Notes under the pieces: generated by a model
Seen by the model: the letters and a program-made list of their open reading frames with translations, nothing else
Told to the model about the DNA's origin: nothing
The model's database searches: none
Program-made: the position numbers and the translations under genes
Shown: positions 43,230-51,834 of the stretch, piece by piece
How positions within the stretch are numbered: the stretch's first letter is position 1
Layout of the letters: the number at the start of each line of letters is the position of its first letter
Source of the DNA: an uncultured Oscillospiraceae bacterium
GTDB taxonomy: Bacteria; Bacillota; Clostridia; Oscillospirales; Oscillospiraceae
Direction of reading: 5' to 3'
Assembly: GCA_934591895.1 (NCBI GenBank)
Contig: CAKTPP010000001.1
Coordinates: 186,001-250,000 of the forward strand
Length of the DNA: 64,000 nucleotides

Positions 43230-43363
43230 TCGCTGCACTTGCGAAACGAAAGTGTTCCCTTTCGGATCGAACGCAGGCGGCCTGCCGCGCCATTCGAGGC
43301 TGTGCATTTGCTCCTGTATGCGGTGAGGATATCCGGGACACAGAATGAAAGCAGAAAATCCGC

Positions 43364-43392
43364 TTTACTTTTTGGCCGGACTTTGCTATAAT
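43364..43392 (+). promoter_or_regulatory. Promoter of tRNA-Arg
   Basis: TTTACT, 17 bases, TATAAT; the tRNA starts 17 bases later. Confidence 0.75.
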
Positions 43393-43408
43393 AACTCCTG
43401 CTGAATAT

Positions 43409-43485
43409 GCGCCCGTAGCTCAGCTGGATAGAGTGACAGACTCCGACTCTGTAGGCCAGCGGTTCGAATCCGCTCGGGCGTACCA
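43409..43485 (+). tRNA. tRNA-Arg (CCG)
   Basis: A 77-base cloverleaf: acceptor GCGCCCG/CGGGCGT (one G-T pair), anticodon stem ACAGA/TCTGT around CTCCGAC (anticodon CCG), T loop GTTCGAATC, encoded CCA. Confidence 0.95.
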
Positions 43486-43587
43486 CGAAAAAACCTGCCG
43501 TGAGGCGGGTTTTTTTGTGTTGTGCGCCGCGGATTCGAGGTTTATCCCCGAAAGGGGAAATCCGCTCGGGCGTACCACGAAAAAACC
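43467..43587. repeat. Direct repeat of the tRNA-Arg 3' end (possible att scar)
   Basis: A perfect 29-base direct repeat: 43467-43495 (T arm 3' side, acceptor, CCA and 10 bases beyond) and 43559-43587, 92 bases apart. Each copy is followed by its own terminator. Such duplications of tRNA ends are left by integrative elements. No integrase gene is present here. Confidence 0.7.
43488..43516 (+). terminator. Terminator after tRNA-Arg
   Basis: AAAAAACCTGCC / GGCGGGTTTTTT with a GTGA loop (one G-T pair). Confidence 0.85.
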
Positions 43588-43617
43588 CTGTAGTTTCAAC
43601 GGCTGCAGGGTTTTTCT
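43582..43617 (+). terminator. Terminator after the duplicated tRNA 3' end
   Basis: Stem CCCTGTAG / CTGCAGGG (one G-T pair) inside A and T tracts. Confidence 0.8.
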
Positions 43618-43959
43618 TCACCTTTGTAGCTGTAAAAAATTAGGCGAGACTTAGGCTGTTTTCGGCTATAAAACGCCCTATGATGCTGCACCAATGCTGC
43701 ACCAAAAACTAACCTCCCTCGGTTCGGAAACGCACCGGTCTCCGGGGTTTGCGGGAGCGGTGGAATCATGGGGCAGCCGGAGACGGCGAAAACTGCTGCA
43801 CCCCGACGGCAGGGAGAAGCGGCGCCGCTGCCGCTGTCCGGTTTTCCTTGTGAACAAGACGGGCTTTTCGCGCGCAGCTGCGCATGGTATAATCAAGGCA
43901 GACACAAGACCGGCTGCGCCGAAGCCCATGGAGAAATATGAATCGCCGGAGGTATGCAT
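43618..43959. other. Intergenic region upstream of the LuxR/MalT-type regulator
   Basis: No credible gene. A perfect tandem pair of 11-base units ATGCTGCACCA occurs at 43683-43704, close to the tRNA-end duplication. TATAAT at 43888-43893 with a weak TTTTCG 17 bases upstream is the likely promoter of the regulator. Confidence 0.55.
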
Positions 43960-46440
43960 ATGCCGAAACCAAAATGGAACCTCAACACCGTTTACATATC
44001 CGAGCGGCTGCAGGAGAGCCTGCGACCCATCTCCCGCTGCGCCATGACCACGGTGGTCGCGCCCATGGGGTACGGAAAGACCACGGCGGTCAACTGGTAT
44101 CTGGCCGAGCGCGCCAGAGCAGAGCCGCTGCACTGCATCCGCATCAGCATATATTCCGATAATCTTGCGATCTTCTGGAAAAGCACGCAGGAGGCGTTTG
44201 CCCGCGCGGGTTTTCCCTTCCTGCGGGAGTATCCCTGCCCGACGGACGCGGCGGGCGGCGGCCTGCTGGTGGACGATCTCTGCCATGCGCTGGCGGGACA
44301 AGCGCCCTGCTATCTCTTCATCGATGATTTCCATCTGCTGACGGACAGACGCGCCTCGCTGTTTCTCTGCATGCTGGCAAACCGGCTGCCTGCGAATGTA
44401 CATCTGATCGTCGCGGGTCGGGATCGCTTCCTGCCCGCAGCGGAGACGGTGCGGCTGGGAGCGCGGGTGTATCAGATCGGCACGGAGCAGCTGCGCCTCA
44501 ACCATACGGAGCTTGCCGTCTATGCGCACCGCTGCGGCACGGAGCTTACCGACGCGCAGATCGAGCGCCTTCTCTATTCCAGCGAGGGCTGGTTTTCCGC
44601 CGTGTATCTGAATCTGCGCACGCTCTCCGAGCGCGGTGTGCTGCCCAGCCGCCATTCCGACATCTATGCCACCTTTACCGCCGCCATGATCGATCCGCTG
44701 CCGGAAAAACAGCGGAGGTTTCTGGCCGTCATGGGGCTTGCCGATGAGTTTACCGTTGAGATGGCGCAGGATATCACGGGTGATGCGGATGCGGGGCAGA
44801 TCCTCTCGGCGCTGACCGAGCAGAACGCGTTTGTCACGCGCCTGCCGGACGGCGGGGCTTATCGCTTCCACCACATGATGAAGGAATGTTCCGAGCGGAG
44901 CTTTCTGACGATGGAGCCGGAAACGCAGAAGCGCTATTGGGAGCGTTTCGGCCGTTGGTACGAGCGGCACGGGCAGTATCTGCACGCCATTGCCGCCTAC
45001 CGGAGGAGCGAGGACTATGACGCGCTGCTGCGGGTCATCCGCAGCGATGCGGGCATCCTGCTGGCGTCGCTGAAGCCTGAGGATGTGCTCGACGCGCTGG
45101 ACAAATGCCCTGCCGAAACGCTCAAGGCTTACCCGTTTGCCATATTGGTGCTGATGCGCCGGATGTTCACGTGGCGGCAGATCCCGAAGATGCTGGAGCT
45201 GAGAGACCTGCTGCTGACGGCCATTGAGGAGCATCCGGAGATGCCGGAGGAGGAGCGCGGCAACCTGCTGGGCGAGTGTGATCTGATCCTGAGCTTTCTC
45301 TGCTACAATGACATCAGCGCCATGAGCCGCCTGCACCGCAGCGCCAGCAGCCGGATGTCCCGTCCCGCCATCAGCATCCGATCCGGCGGCGGCTGGACCT
45401 TTGGTTCACCGTCCGTTCTGATGATGTTCTACCGTGCACCGGGTGCGCTCGAGAGCGAGCTTGCCGAGATGGATGAGTGCATGCCCCACTACTATCGGGT
45501 CACGAATCACCACGGGCAGGGGGCGGAGACCATCATGCGCGCCGAGGCGCTGTTTTGTCAGGGACGCTTCACCGACGCGCACATCGAGCTGGAGCGCGCC
45601 TACGCACAGGTCAGCGGCAACGGGCAGATCAACATGGCGCTCTGCTGCGATTTCCTGTCGTGGCGGCTCTCGCTGCACACCGATGTAGAGCAGCGGGATA
45701 CCTTTGCCGGACGCTATGCGGCGCTGCTGCGCTATCACGATGCGTCGTGGATCAATATCTGGAGCGCCACGAGCGCCTATTACCACGCGCTGCGTGGGGA
45801 GACGGATAAGATCCCGGAGATCTTTTCGCAGCACCGGCTCTCCGATATCAACCTGCTCGCACCGGGCAAGCCCATGATGGAGATGATCGAAAACCAGGTC
45901 TATCTTGCGCAGGGCGCGTATGCCAAGGCGGCGGGGCGCGGCGCGCAGCTGCTGGCGGTGTGCGAGGCGATGCACTACGCGCTGGTGGCGCTGCACATCC
46001 GCATCCAGACGGCGGCGGCATATGCCGGGCTCGGAAAGACCGAACAGGCGCGTGCATGGCTGCAGGAGGCGCTTTCGGACGCCGGACCGGACGGCCTTGT
46101 GATACCGTTTGCAGAAAACTACGGCCTGCTCAAGCCCCTGCTGGCGCAGGAGCGCAAGAGCGGCCTGACCGCGAGGATCATCGAGCTTGGCGAGGCGGCC
46201 GGGGCGCGAAGCGCAGCCAATGCCCGTCCGGCAGCCTTCCGCGCGCTGACGCCGCGCGAGTTTGAGATCGTGGAGCTGATGGCGCAGCGCCTGAGCAACC
46301 GCGAGATCGCGCAAAAGCTCTACCTCTCCGAGGGGAGCGTCAAGCAGTATGTGAATCAGATCTATTCCAAGCTTCATATCGAGGGCGACACCCGCACCAA
46401 ACGCGCGCAGCTTGCAGCGCTGCTGCGCGAAAAGACCTAA
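43960..46440 (+). CDS. MalT-like LuxR-family ATP-dependent regulator
   Basis: An 826-residue signal-transduction ATPase. It has an N-terminal NTPase (Walker A APMGYGKTTA, Walker B CYLFIDDFHLL), a winged-helix/arm region, a long helical TPR-like sensor (residues about 330-750) and a C-terminal LuxR helix-turn-helix (LTPREFEIVELMAQRLSNREIAQKLYLSEG in blocks). GGAGG sits 7 bases before the ATG at 43960. Ligand unknown. The genes downstream encode secreted lipoproteins, separated by a terminator; a regulatory link is only a guess. Confidence 0.88.
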   Translation: MPKPKWNLNTVYISERLQESLRPISRCAMTTVVAPMGYGKTTAVNWYLAERARAEPLHCIRISIYSDNLAIFWKSTQEAFARAGFPFLREYPCPTDAAGGGLLVDDLCHALAGQAPCYLFIDDFHLLTDRRASLFLCMLANRLPANVHLIVAGRDRFLPAAETVRLGARVYQIGTEQLRLNHTELAVYAHRCGTELTDAQIERLLYSSEGWFSAVYLNLRTLSERGVLPSRHSDIYATFTAAMIDPLPEKQRRFLAVMGLADEFTVEMAQDITGDADAGQILSALTEQNAFVTRLPDGGAYRFHHMMKECSERSFLTMEPETQKRYWERFGRWYERHGQYLHAIAAYRRSEDYDALLRVIRSDAGILLASLKPEDVLDALDKCPAETLKAYPFAILVLMRRMFTWRQIPKMLELRDLLLTAIEEHPEMPEEERGNLLGECDLILSFLCYNDISAMSRLHRSASSRMSRPAISIRSGGGWTFGSPSVLMMFYRAPGALESELAEMDECMPHYYRVTNHHGQGAETIMRAEALFCQGRFTDAHIELERAYAQVSGNGQINMALCCDFLSWRLSLHTDVEQRDTFAGRYAALLRYHDASWINIWSATSAYYHALRGETDKIPEIFSQHRLSDINLLAPGKPMMEMIENQVYLAQGAYAKAAGRGAQLLAVCEAMHYALVALHIRIQTAAAYAGLGKTEQARAWLQEALSDAGPDGLVIPFAENYGLLKPLLAQERKSGLTARIIELGEAAGARSAANARPAAFRALTPREFEIVELMAQRLSNREIAQKLYLSEGSVKQYVNQIYSKLHIEGDTRTKRAQLAALLREKT

Positions 46441-46466
46441 CCATTGGTTAATGGTTCTCCCGCCGT

Positions 46467-46502
46467 ATCCACCGTACAATGCTTGTACGGTGGATTTTTT
46501 TG
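46467..46502 (+). terminator. Intrinsic terminator after the MalT-like gene
   Basis: Perfect 13-base arms (ATCCACCGTACAA and complement), TGC loop, six T. Confidence 0.9.
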
Positions 46503-46521
46503 CGGAAAGGAGGCTGCGTAT

Positions 46522-46761
46522 TTGAACCGAAGATATCTCACGGCCGTCACGCCGCTGCCAGACCATGTTCTGCAGGTCGATTTCGTGTCCGGAAGCCGGC
46601 TCTTGCTGGACATGAAGCCGCATCTGGACAAAATGCGCTTTTGCGCACTTTCCGACCCGCGGGTGTGGAACAGTGCCGTGACCAACGGCATTTTTGTCCG
46701 CTTCGGCGATGTGGAGCTGAGCCACGATGAGATATTGTCCATGGCGGAACAGGAGCACTGA
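46522..46761 (+). CDS. DUF2442-type small protein
   Basis: A 79-residue protein started at a TTG 8 bases after AAAGGAGG, giving MNRRYLTAVTPLPDHVLQVDF. The pattern of DUF2442 is clear: an early VTPLPDHVLQVDFVSGSRLLLDM strand pair (split blocks), then a WNSAVTNGIFVRFGD segment. Members are often paired with toxin-like DUF4160 proteins, but no partner is seen here. Function unknown. Confidence 0.75.
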   Translation: MNRRYLTAVTPLPDHVLQVDFVSGSRLLLDMKPHLDKMRFCALSDPRVWNSAVTNGIFVRFGDVELSHDEILSMAEQEH

Positions 46762-46792
46762 CACAGTTCATTAGAAAAAGGAGAAACGCACG

Positions 46793-47527
46793 ATGAGACC
46801 TTTCAAGAAATTCCGGCTTCCCGCATTGCTGCTGGCGCTGTGCCTGGGCCTTGCCGCCTGCGGAAGCGGCGGCGATGCCGACACCGACACGGATGCCGCG
46901 CCCGATTCCTTTGAGGGCATGGTCAAGGATAGCGAGCGGATGGCGAGCCTGTCCGACTATGGCGGCGCGTGGACGGGCGGCGACGGCAGCACGCTGCTCG
47001 TTGAGGCCAGCGATGACGGCGACGAGGTGCGCTTTGCGCTCTACGATGCCGGCGAGGAGGTGACCGCCAGCGGCTTTATCCAGTCCGTGCCGGACTACGG
47101 CTGTGATTATTTCTACAACGAGCACGACGGCATGGCCTACCGCAGCCGGCTCGATGAAGGCGGCACGCTGTACGTGGCGGAGCTCGGCACGTTCACACAC
47201 GTGAGCGGCGACGCGCCGGGCGAGACCATCGGCGACACCGGCTTTGAGACGCTGGCGGGTACCTGGTATCTGGACGGCGAGGCCGGCGCACCCAGTATCC
47301 TCGTGATCGACCGGACCGGCAGCTGGGAGCTGATGGAGCGCCCCGGCGGCGACGGCGACCCCACCATGGTGGACTGCGGCACGATTCAGGTGGAGCGCAG
47401 CGGCGAGGAGCAGCTGTATTACGCCGTTTCCACGCGGTTTGACGATGTCGTCTACGACTTCACCCTGATCGGCGGCGACACGATGTACTGGGGCGGCGAG
47501 TACGATTGTTATCAGAAAATGGCGTAA
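46793..47527 (+). CDS. Lipoprotein, unknown function
   Basis: A 244-residue secreted protein with a signal peptide and lipobox LAAC. The mature region is very acidic and contains two similar beta-rich halves (GGAWTGGDGSTLLVEA and TWYLDGEAGAPSILVI), suggesting a lipocalin-like or duplicated barrel. No catalytic motif is recognised. A ribosome-binding AAAAGGAG precedes the ATG. It is the first of four genes in a row encoding surface or membrane proteins. Confidence 0.75.
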   Translation: MRPFKKFRLPALLLALCLGLAACGSGGDADTDTDAAPDSFEGMVKDSERMASLSDYGGAWTGGDGSTLLVEASDDGDEVRFALYDAGEEVTASGFIQSVPDYGCDYFYNEHDGMAYRSRLDEGGTLYVAELGTFTHVSGDAPGETIGDTGFETLAGTWYLDGEAGAPSILVIDRTGSWELMERPGGDGDPTMVDCGTIQVERSGEEQLYYAVSTRFDDVVYDFTLIGGDTMYWGGEYDCYQKMA

Positions 47528-47569
47528 CGGCCAGAGTTGCATGAAGCGACAGAAAGAAAGGACAGGATC

Positions 47570-48640
47570 ATGAAAAAACGATGGAAACATTTGATTGCCT
47601 CAGCGCTGGTGCTGGCGCTGTGCCTGAGCGGCGCCGCCTGCGGTAATTCCGACGATACCGCGGGAGACGACTGGCGCGCCAGCGGCGCGGTGGTCGAGCG
47701 CGGCACCATCACCCACGACGGCGAGAGCGTGGACGTGCTGGTCACGGTGAGTGAGAGCAGTGCGGCCTTCTACCGGGACATGCCGGAGCAGGTGCTGTTC
47801 GACAGCGTGTCTTTCCCGGTGAACATTCCCGATGCGGAGCAGGCGTTTCACGCCATATCCTTTGACGATATCGACGGCGACGGCGAGAGCGACGTGCTGG
47901 TGCGCTTCCTGCATGACGGCGGCGATACGACCGAGATGATCTGGATCTGGGATCCGGTGGAGCGCTATGTCTTCCGGGAGGATCTGTCCACGGTCGCGGT
48001 CGGCGGTGCGACGGGCAGCCAGCCGTATTTCGCAAGAAACGGCCTTAAGATCAACGCCACCGTGGAGATGGGCACCTTCCTGCTCGAGGACGGGGTCTGC
48101 AGCTATTCCGGACTCGGTGACGGCTACAACACCGACGACTGCTATTGGGAGATCGTCAAAAACGGCGACTACACCCACGACGGCATCCGTGAGCTGCACT
48201 TTGACGCCATCTGCTACATTCCGGAGGGCGCTATCCCGTATTTCGACCAGCAGTACATCACCGTCACGAGCAGCGAGCTCTATGACTACTATACCGGCAC
48301 ATGGCTCACCGCCTCAACGGCCTACGGCAACAGCCAGCGCGGAGAAAACTACTATCTCTATACCATCAGCTGGCAGGGCAGCAGCTACCTCATTGAATTC
48401 GCCTACTCGACCGAATGGGCGTATAACGTCAGTGACTGGGCGCAGGTTCTGACCAAGAGCTATGTGGTCTATATCCCGGAGGATTATAACGGGCTGATCT
48501 TTGCCGCCGAGGCACAGCCGCTGACCTACAAGGAAACTGCCAAACGCATGCAGCTTGACAGCATTTGTCCGGAGGCGGCCATTCTGGACATCGATACCTT
48601 GGACCCCTACAGCTGCCTGTTTTTCGACCTCTGCGACTGA
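47570..48640 (+). CDS. Lipoprotein, unknown function
   Basis: A 356-residue secreted protein with a signal peptide (MKKRWKHLIASALVLALCLS) and lipobox GAAC. It has an acidic DIDGDGESDVLVRF stretch resembling an FG-GAP/calcium-binding repeat. AAAGGACA precedes the ATG at 47570. The signal peptide resembles that of the preceding lipoprotein but the mature parts differ. Function unknown. Confidence 0.75.
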   Translation: MKKRWKHLIASALVLALCLSGAACGNSDDTAGDDWRASGAVVERGTITHDGESVDVLVTVSESSAAFYRDMPEQVLFDSVSFPVNIPDAEQAFHAISFDDIDGDGESDVLVRFLHDGGDTTEMIWIWDPVERYVFREDLSTVAVGGATGSQPYFARNGLKINATVEMGTFLLEDGVCSYSGLGDGYNTDDCYWEIVKNGDYTHDGIRELHFDAICYIPEGAIPYFDQQYITVTSSELYDYYTGTWLTASTAYGNSQRGENYYLYTISWQGSSYLIEFAYSTEWAYNVSDWAQVLTKSYVVYIPEDYNGLIFAAEAQPLTYKETAKRMQLDSICPEAAILDIDTLDPYSCLFFDLCD

Positions 48641-48653
48641 GGGCGGTGCGGCG

Positions 48654-49601
48654 ATGGACAAAAAACGCAGCGATTCTGCCGCGCCGCATGCCGGACGCAT
48701 GACGGATGCGGAGCTGTCAAAGCGGCTCGGCGGCCTCCAGAGACGGTCTGCCGTATGGCTGCTGGTGGGGCTGGCCGGCGCAGTGAGCGGTACCGTTTGC
48801 TTCTTTGCGGTGCAGGAAGCATTGCTCAGGGCGATCCTTGTGGCGGTGCTGTTTTTCGGCGGGGTCTGCTGTGCGGTCGTTTTCGGCGGCGGGGCGCAGA
48901 AAAAGCTGAAAGCACTGATGCAAGAGCAGCTGGGAGACTTTTTCCGCGCGCAATGGGAAAACGCCTTCGGGCCGGATATCCACACGCCGGAGCTGCGCAT
49001 TGACGAGCCGTTCATGAAGGCGCTGCATCTGCTTGACGGCGAATGGGAGACGTGCAGCATAGAGAACTTTCACGAGGGCGATTACGGCGGCGTGCATTTT
49101 TCCGCCGCCAATGTGCGGCTGGATCATGTATACCAGAGGGGGGCGCCCCATGAGGGCTTCGAAACCTGCAGCAGCATGGTTTTCAGGGGGCTTGTCCTGC
49201 GCTGTGCGGCGCACGTCTCAGCGGCATCGCCCGTGCTTGCCGCCGCGCGGACGGCCGACAGTCCCCGCGGCGTGCTGACGGGGCACGCGGCGTTTGACCG
49301 CAGCTTCTGCGTCACGGCGGACAGCGAGCAAGACGCCGCCCGGCTGCTGACGGCGCAGATGATCGACTTTTTTACGGCGTTCGACCGCAGCGTCGAGGGG
49401 CAGCTTTTGAGCCTGTGCTGGCGGGAAAACACCTTTTCGCTGGCGATCGAGACGGACTATGTCTTTGCCTCGGTTGCAGGCAGCGTAGACCTGCGCGATC
49501 TTGACGCGGTGCGCCGGAGCTACGTCCGTTCGCTGCAGGAGATGTGCCGCGTGCTGGAGCTGCTGAGGGCGGGCCCCGCTTTGGGCGGCACGGCGGAATG
49601 A
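48654..49601 (+). CDS. DUF3137-like membrane protein (paralogue 1)
   Basis: A 315-residue protein with two adjacent hydrophobic segments (about residues 32-51 and 58-78) and a large soluble C-terminal domain. The domain shows a MVFRGLVLRCAA strand and an FDRSFCVTADSEQDAARLLT segment that recur in the next gene as IRGTYQGLTTELCT and FDRRFRVSCGDEAAALRIL. The assignment to DUF3137 rests on this layout and is tentative. Function unknown. Confidence 0.6.
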   Translation: MDKKRSDSAAPHAGRMTDAELSKRLGGLQRRSAVWLLVGLAGAVSGTVCFFAVQEALLRAILVAVLFFGGVCCAVVFGGGAQKKLKALMQEQLGDFFRAQWENAFGPDIHTPELRIDEPFMKALHLLDGEWETCSIENFHEGDYGGVHFSAANVRLDHVYQRGAPHEGFETCSSMVFRGLVLRCAAHVSAASPVLAAARTADSPRGVLTGHAAFDRSFCVTADSEQDAARLLTAQMIDFFTAFDRSVEGQLLSLCWRENTFSLAIETDYVFASVAGSVDLRDLDAVRRSYVRSLQEMCRVLELLRAGPALGGTAE

Positions 49602-49611
49602 GGAGAAGAGT

Positions 49612-50490
49612 ATGGACGAAAAGAACAGAAGCATGACGGACGAGGCGCTCTCGCAGGAGCTGCACAGGCATAAGGGCGGGAAGCTGGCCGGCAGCATCCT
49701 TTCGCTGCTGGGTGTGGTCATCGCCGTGGCGGGTATGCTCCGAGGCGGCAGCATCGTGCCGGTGATTTTGGGCGGCGTGATCCTCGCGCTGGGGCAGACG
49801 CTGCAGAGAAAAACCAGAGAGCGGGCGGGGCAGCAGACCTTTCGTGCCATTGCGCCGGACGTGGTGAGCGCTGTATTCGAAAACGTGCAGCTCGACCCCG
49901 CCGCGCATCTTCTGAATGCCGAGGACACGAACATCCCGCTGCCCGGCCACAGCTATTGCAGCGGCAGCGGGTACATCCGCGGGACATATCAGGGACTGAC
50001 TACGGAGCTGTGCACCGTCAGACTGACGGAGGTGGATGAGTTTCAGCGCGAGGAGAGCGGTCAGTGGGAGAAGAGCGAGCATGAGGTCTATACCGGCCAG
50101 TGGATGCTTTGCGAGCTTGAGCGCGAAATTCCCACATGGCTGACCATCTGGCCGAGAGAGCGGCTGGACAGGCTGCTGAACACCAAAACTGTCAAAACGG
50201 GCAATGAGGATTTTGACAGGCGCTTTCGTGTCAGCTGCGGCGATGAAGCCGCCGCGCTGCGCATCCTGATGCCCGACCGTGCGGCGCGGATCCTGACGCT
50301 GGCGGATTCCGCCTTCGGGAAATTTGCCGTGAATCTCAACCGCGACGGCAGGCTCTATCTTGCCGTCCACAGCGGGCGCGGCTTTTTCGATGTCGGCAAG
50401 GGGCGTGAAGATCCGGCGCAGCTGCGCCGCCGCTTTGCCGGCGAGCTGTCCTGGTTCACGGATATGATCGACGTGTTCCGCGATCTGTAG
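49612..50490 (+). CDS. DUF3137-like membrane protein (paralogue 2)
   Basis: A 292-residue paralogue of the preceding protein: a short basic N-terminus (MTDEALSQELHRHKGGKLAG, also MTDAELSKRLGG in paralogue 1), two hydrophobic segments, then the same soluble domain. The two genes are 10 bases apart, so they probably act together, perhaps as a hetero-oligomer. GAGGAGAAG lies before the ATG. Confidence 0.6.
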   Translation: MDEKNRSMTDEALSQELHRHKGGKLAGSILSLLGVVIAVAGMLRGGSIVPVILGGVILALGQTLQRKTRERAGQQTFRAIAPDVVSAVFENVQLDPAAHLLNAEDTNIPLPGHSYCSGSGYIRGTYQGLTTELCTVRLTEVDEFQREESGQWEKSEHEVYTGQWMLCELEREIPTWLTIWPRERLDRLLNTKTVKTGNEDFDRRFRVSCGDEAAALRILMPDRAARILTLADSAFGKFAVNLNRDGRLYLAVHSGRGFFDVGKGREDPAQLRRRFAGELSWFTDMIDVFRDL

Positions 50491-50504
50491 AGGAGGTGGA
50501 CACG

Positions 50505-50666
50505 ATGCCGCTTTGGCTTGCAGCAGTGCTGCTGGCGGCGGCCGGGCGCCTGTCCGCGCAGCAGCGCGGGAGCACAGAAAACAGAACCGACAGCGAAGGC
50601 ATTTTTCATGCCTTCGCTGTTGTGCGTGCAGGGCGCGGCGAAAGATACCGGATGGCGTTTTGCTGA
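50505..50666 (+). CDS. Possible small protein (53 residues)
   Basis: MPLWLAAVLLAAAGRLSAQQ start with an AGGAGG 8 bases upstream, directly after the paralogue pair. The N-terminus is hydrophobic and could be a membrane anchor. The second half overlaps a perfect hairpin at 50591-50619 (CAGCGAAGGCA / TGCCTTCGCTG), so the frame may be accidental. Nothing else supports it. Confidence 0.3.
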   Translation: MPLWLAAVLLAAAGRLSAQQRGSTENRTDSEGIFHAFAVVRAGRGERYRMAFC

Positions 50667-50674
50667 TTTTGCGC

Positions 50675-50702
50675 TTGACTTCCGACGGGATCTGCGTATA
50701 AT
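50675..50702 (+). promoter_or_regulatory. Promoter of the TetR-type gene
   Basis: TTGACT, 16 bases, TATAAT; the -10 is followed 12 bases later by the palindromic operator. Confidence 0.75.
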
Positions 50703-50714
50703 GATGCTCGAACA

Positions 50715-50727
50715 TGAACACTGTTCA
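50715..50727. promoter_or_regulatory. TetR operator candidate 1
   Basis: TGAACA-C-TGTTCA, a perfect dyad between the promoter and the regulator gene. The same dyad (TGAACA-A-TGTTCA) recurs at 51344. Confidence 0.7.
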
Positions 50728-50742
50728 AGTTGAGGTGCTTGT

Positions 50743-51300
50743 ATGAACGCAGCGGTTACATCCAAAGAGGAGATCCTGAAAACCAGCCGTGAACTGATCC
50801 GGCAGCAGGGGTGGTCCTCAGTCAGCATCCGCTCGGTCGCCGCGGCCTGCGGCGTGTCGGTGGGCTCGATCTATAATTACTTTGATTCCAAGGCAGAGCT
50901 GCTGAGCGAAACGGTCGGCAGCGTCTGGCAGGAGATCTTCCGCCGCCCGGACGGTGCGGACGTGTTTCAGGACGTGCAGACGTGCGTCACGTGGATGTAT
51001 GCGCGCATCGCCTACGGCTGCGAGCAGTACCCCGGCTTTTTCACCCTGCACTCCATCGGGTTCCTGCGCGATGAGCGGCCCGACGGCAAGCGGCGTATGC
51101 AGCAGACGTGGGGGCATATCCTGGCGGGGCTGCAGTCGGTGCTCAGGCGCGACGCGAAGATCCGCCCGGACGCCTTTACGGACACCTTCACCGCGGAGCA
51201 GTTTGCGGATGTGCTCTTTTCGCAGATGCTCTCGGCCATGCTGCGGCAGGACTATGATCCCACTGCCGTGCTGGAGATCGTGCGCAGAACGCTGTATTAA
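50743..51300 (+). CDS. TetR-family transcriptional regulator
   Basis: A 185-residue regulator. The N-terminal helix-turn-helix is typical (ILKTSRELIRQQGWSSVSI, then VAAACGVSVGSIYNYFDSKAELL). The C-terminal ligand-binding part is unclassified. It is likely autoregulated through the dyad upstream of its own gene and likely controls the two membrane-protein genes downstream, since the same dyad precedes them. A GCCCGCC/GGCGGGC hairpin at 51309-51326 follows the stop. Confidence 0.88.
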   Translation: MNAAVTSKEEILKTSRELIRQQGWSSVSIRSVAAACGVSVGSIYNYFDSKAELLSETVGSVWQEIFRRPDGADVFQDVQTCVTWMYARIAYGCEQYPGFFTLHSIGFLRDERPDGKRRMQQTWGHILAGLQSVLRRDAKIRPDAFTDTFTAEQFADVLFSQMLSAMLRQDYDPTAVLEIVRRTLY

Positions 51301-51343
51301 ATCCAAAAGCCCGCCTTGCGGCGGGCAATTGCAAGCCGCAAAC

Positions 51344-51356
51344 TGAACAATGTTCA
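51344..51356. promoter_or_regulatory. TetR operator candidate 2
   Basis: TGAACA-A-TGTTCA, 20 bases before the membrane-protein gene. It differs from the site at 50715 only in the central base. Confidence 0.65.
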
Positions 51357-51375
51357 CGCAGAAAGGTCGTATGTC

Positions 51376-51831
51376 ATGAAAGTCAAACGCAGCACTCTGC
51401 TGCTCATCGCCTGCTTCGTGTGGGGGGCAGCGGGCTTCAACATCCTGCGCCTCGGGGTGCTGGCCTATCCCGGCTATCTGAGCGCGCTGAATTTTGCGCT
51501 CTCCGCGCTGGTCTTTGCCGTGTTTCAGTATTTTGTGTTCGGCAGGCTGGTCGTAAAGCACACCGCCCGCATCACGGGCTATGAGGAGGAGCGCCAGTTC
51601 TTCCTCAAGTTCTTTGACGTGAAGGCCTTCATCATCATGGCCGTCATGATGAGCGGCGGTATCTGGCTGCGCGCGAGCGGCATCGCGCCGGATCGCTTCA
51701 TCGCGGTGTTCTATACCGGCCTCGGCGCTTCGCTGCTGACGGCCGGTATCCGCTTCGGTTATCAGTTCGTCAGGGCGGGCATCGCGGCCGGCGAAGAGAA
51801 AACAGCATTCGAGGACGAAAAAGGAGACTAA
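51376..51831 (+). CDS. Four-span membrane protein, unknown function
   Basis: A 151-residue integral membrane protein with four hydrophobic segments (about residues 7-27, 35-57, 77-97 and 104-128) and an acidic C-terminal tail. AGAAAGGTCG precedes the ATG. No transport or enzymatic motif is recognised. It overlaps nothing but is 3 bases from the next gene and probably forms a TetR-controlled unit with it. Confidence 0.7.
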   Translation: MKVKRSTLLLIACFVWGAAGFNILRLGVLAYPGYLSALNFALSALVFAVFQYFVFGRLVVKHTARITGYEEERQFFLKFFDVKAFIIMAVMMSGGIWLRASGIAPDRFIAVFYTGLGASLLTAGIRFGYQFVRAGIAAGEEKTAFEDEKGD

Positions 51832-51834
51832 ACG

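Noticed and set aside
43694..43953. Short frames between tRNA-Arg and the MalT-like gene that might be an integrase remnant
   Set aside because: No recombinase motif (R-H-R-Y or Ser-recombinase) could be found in any frame.
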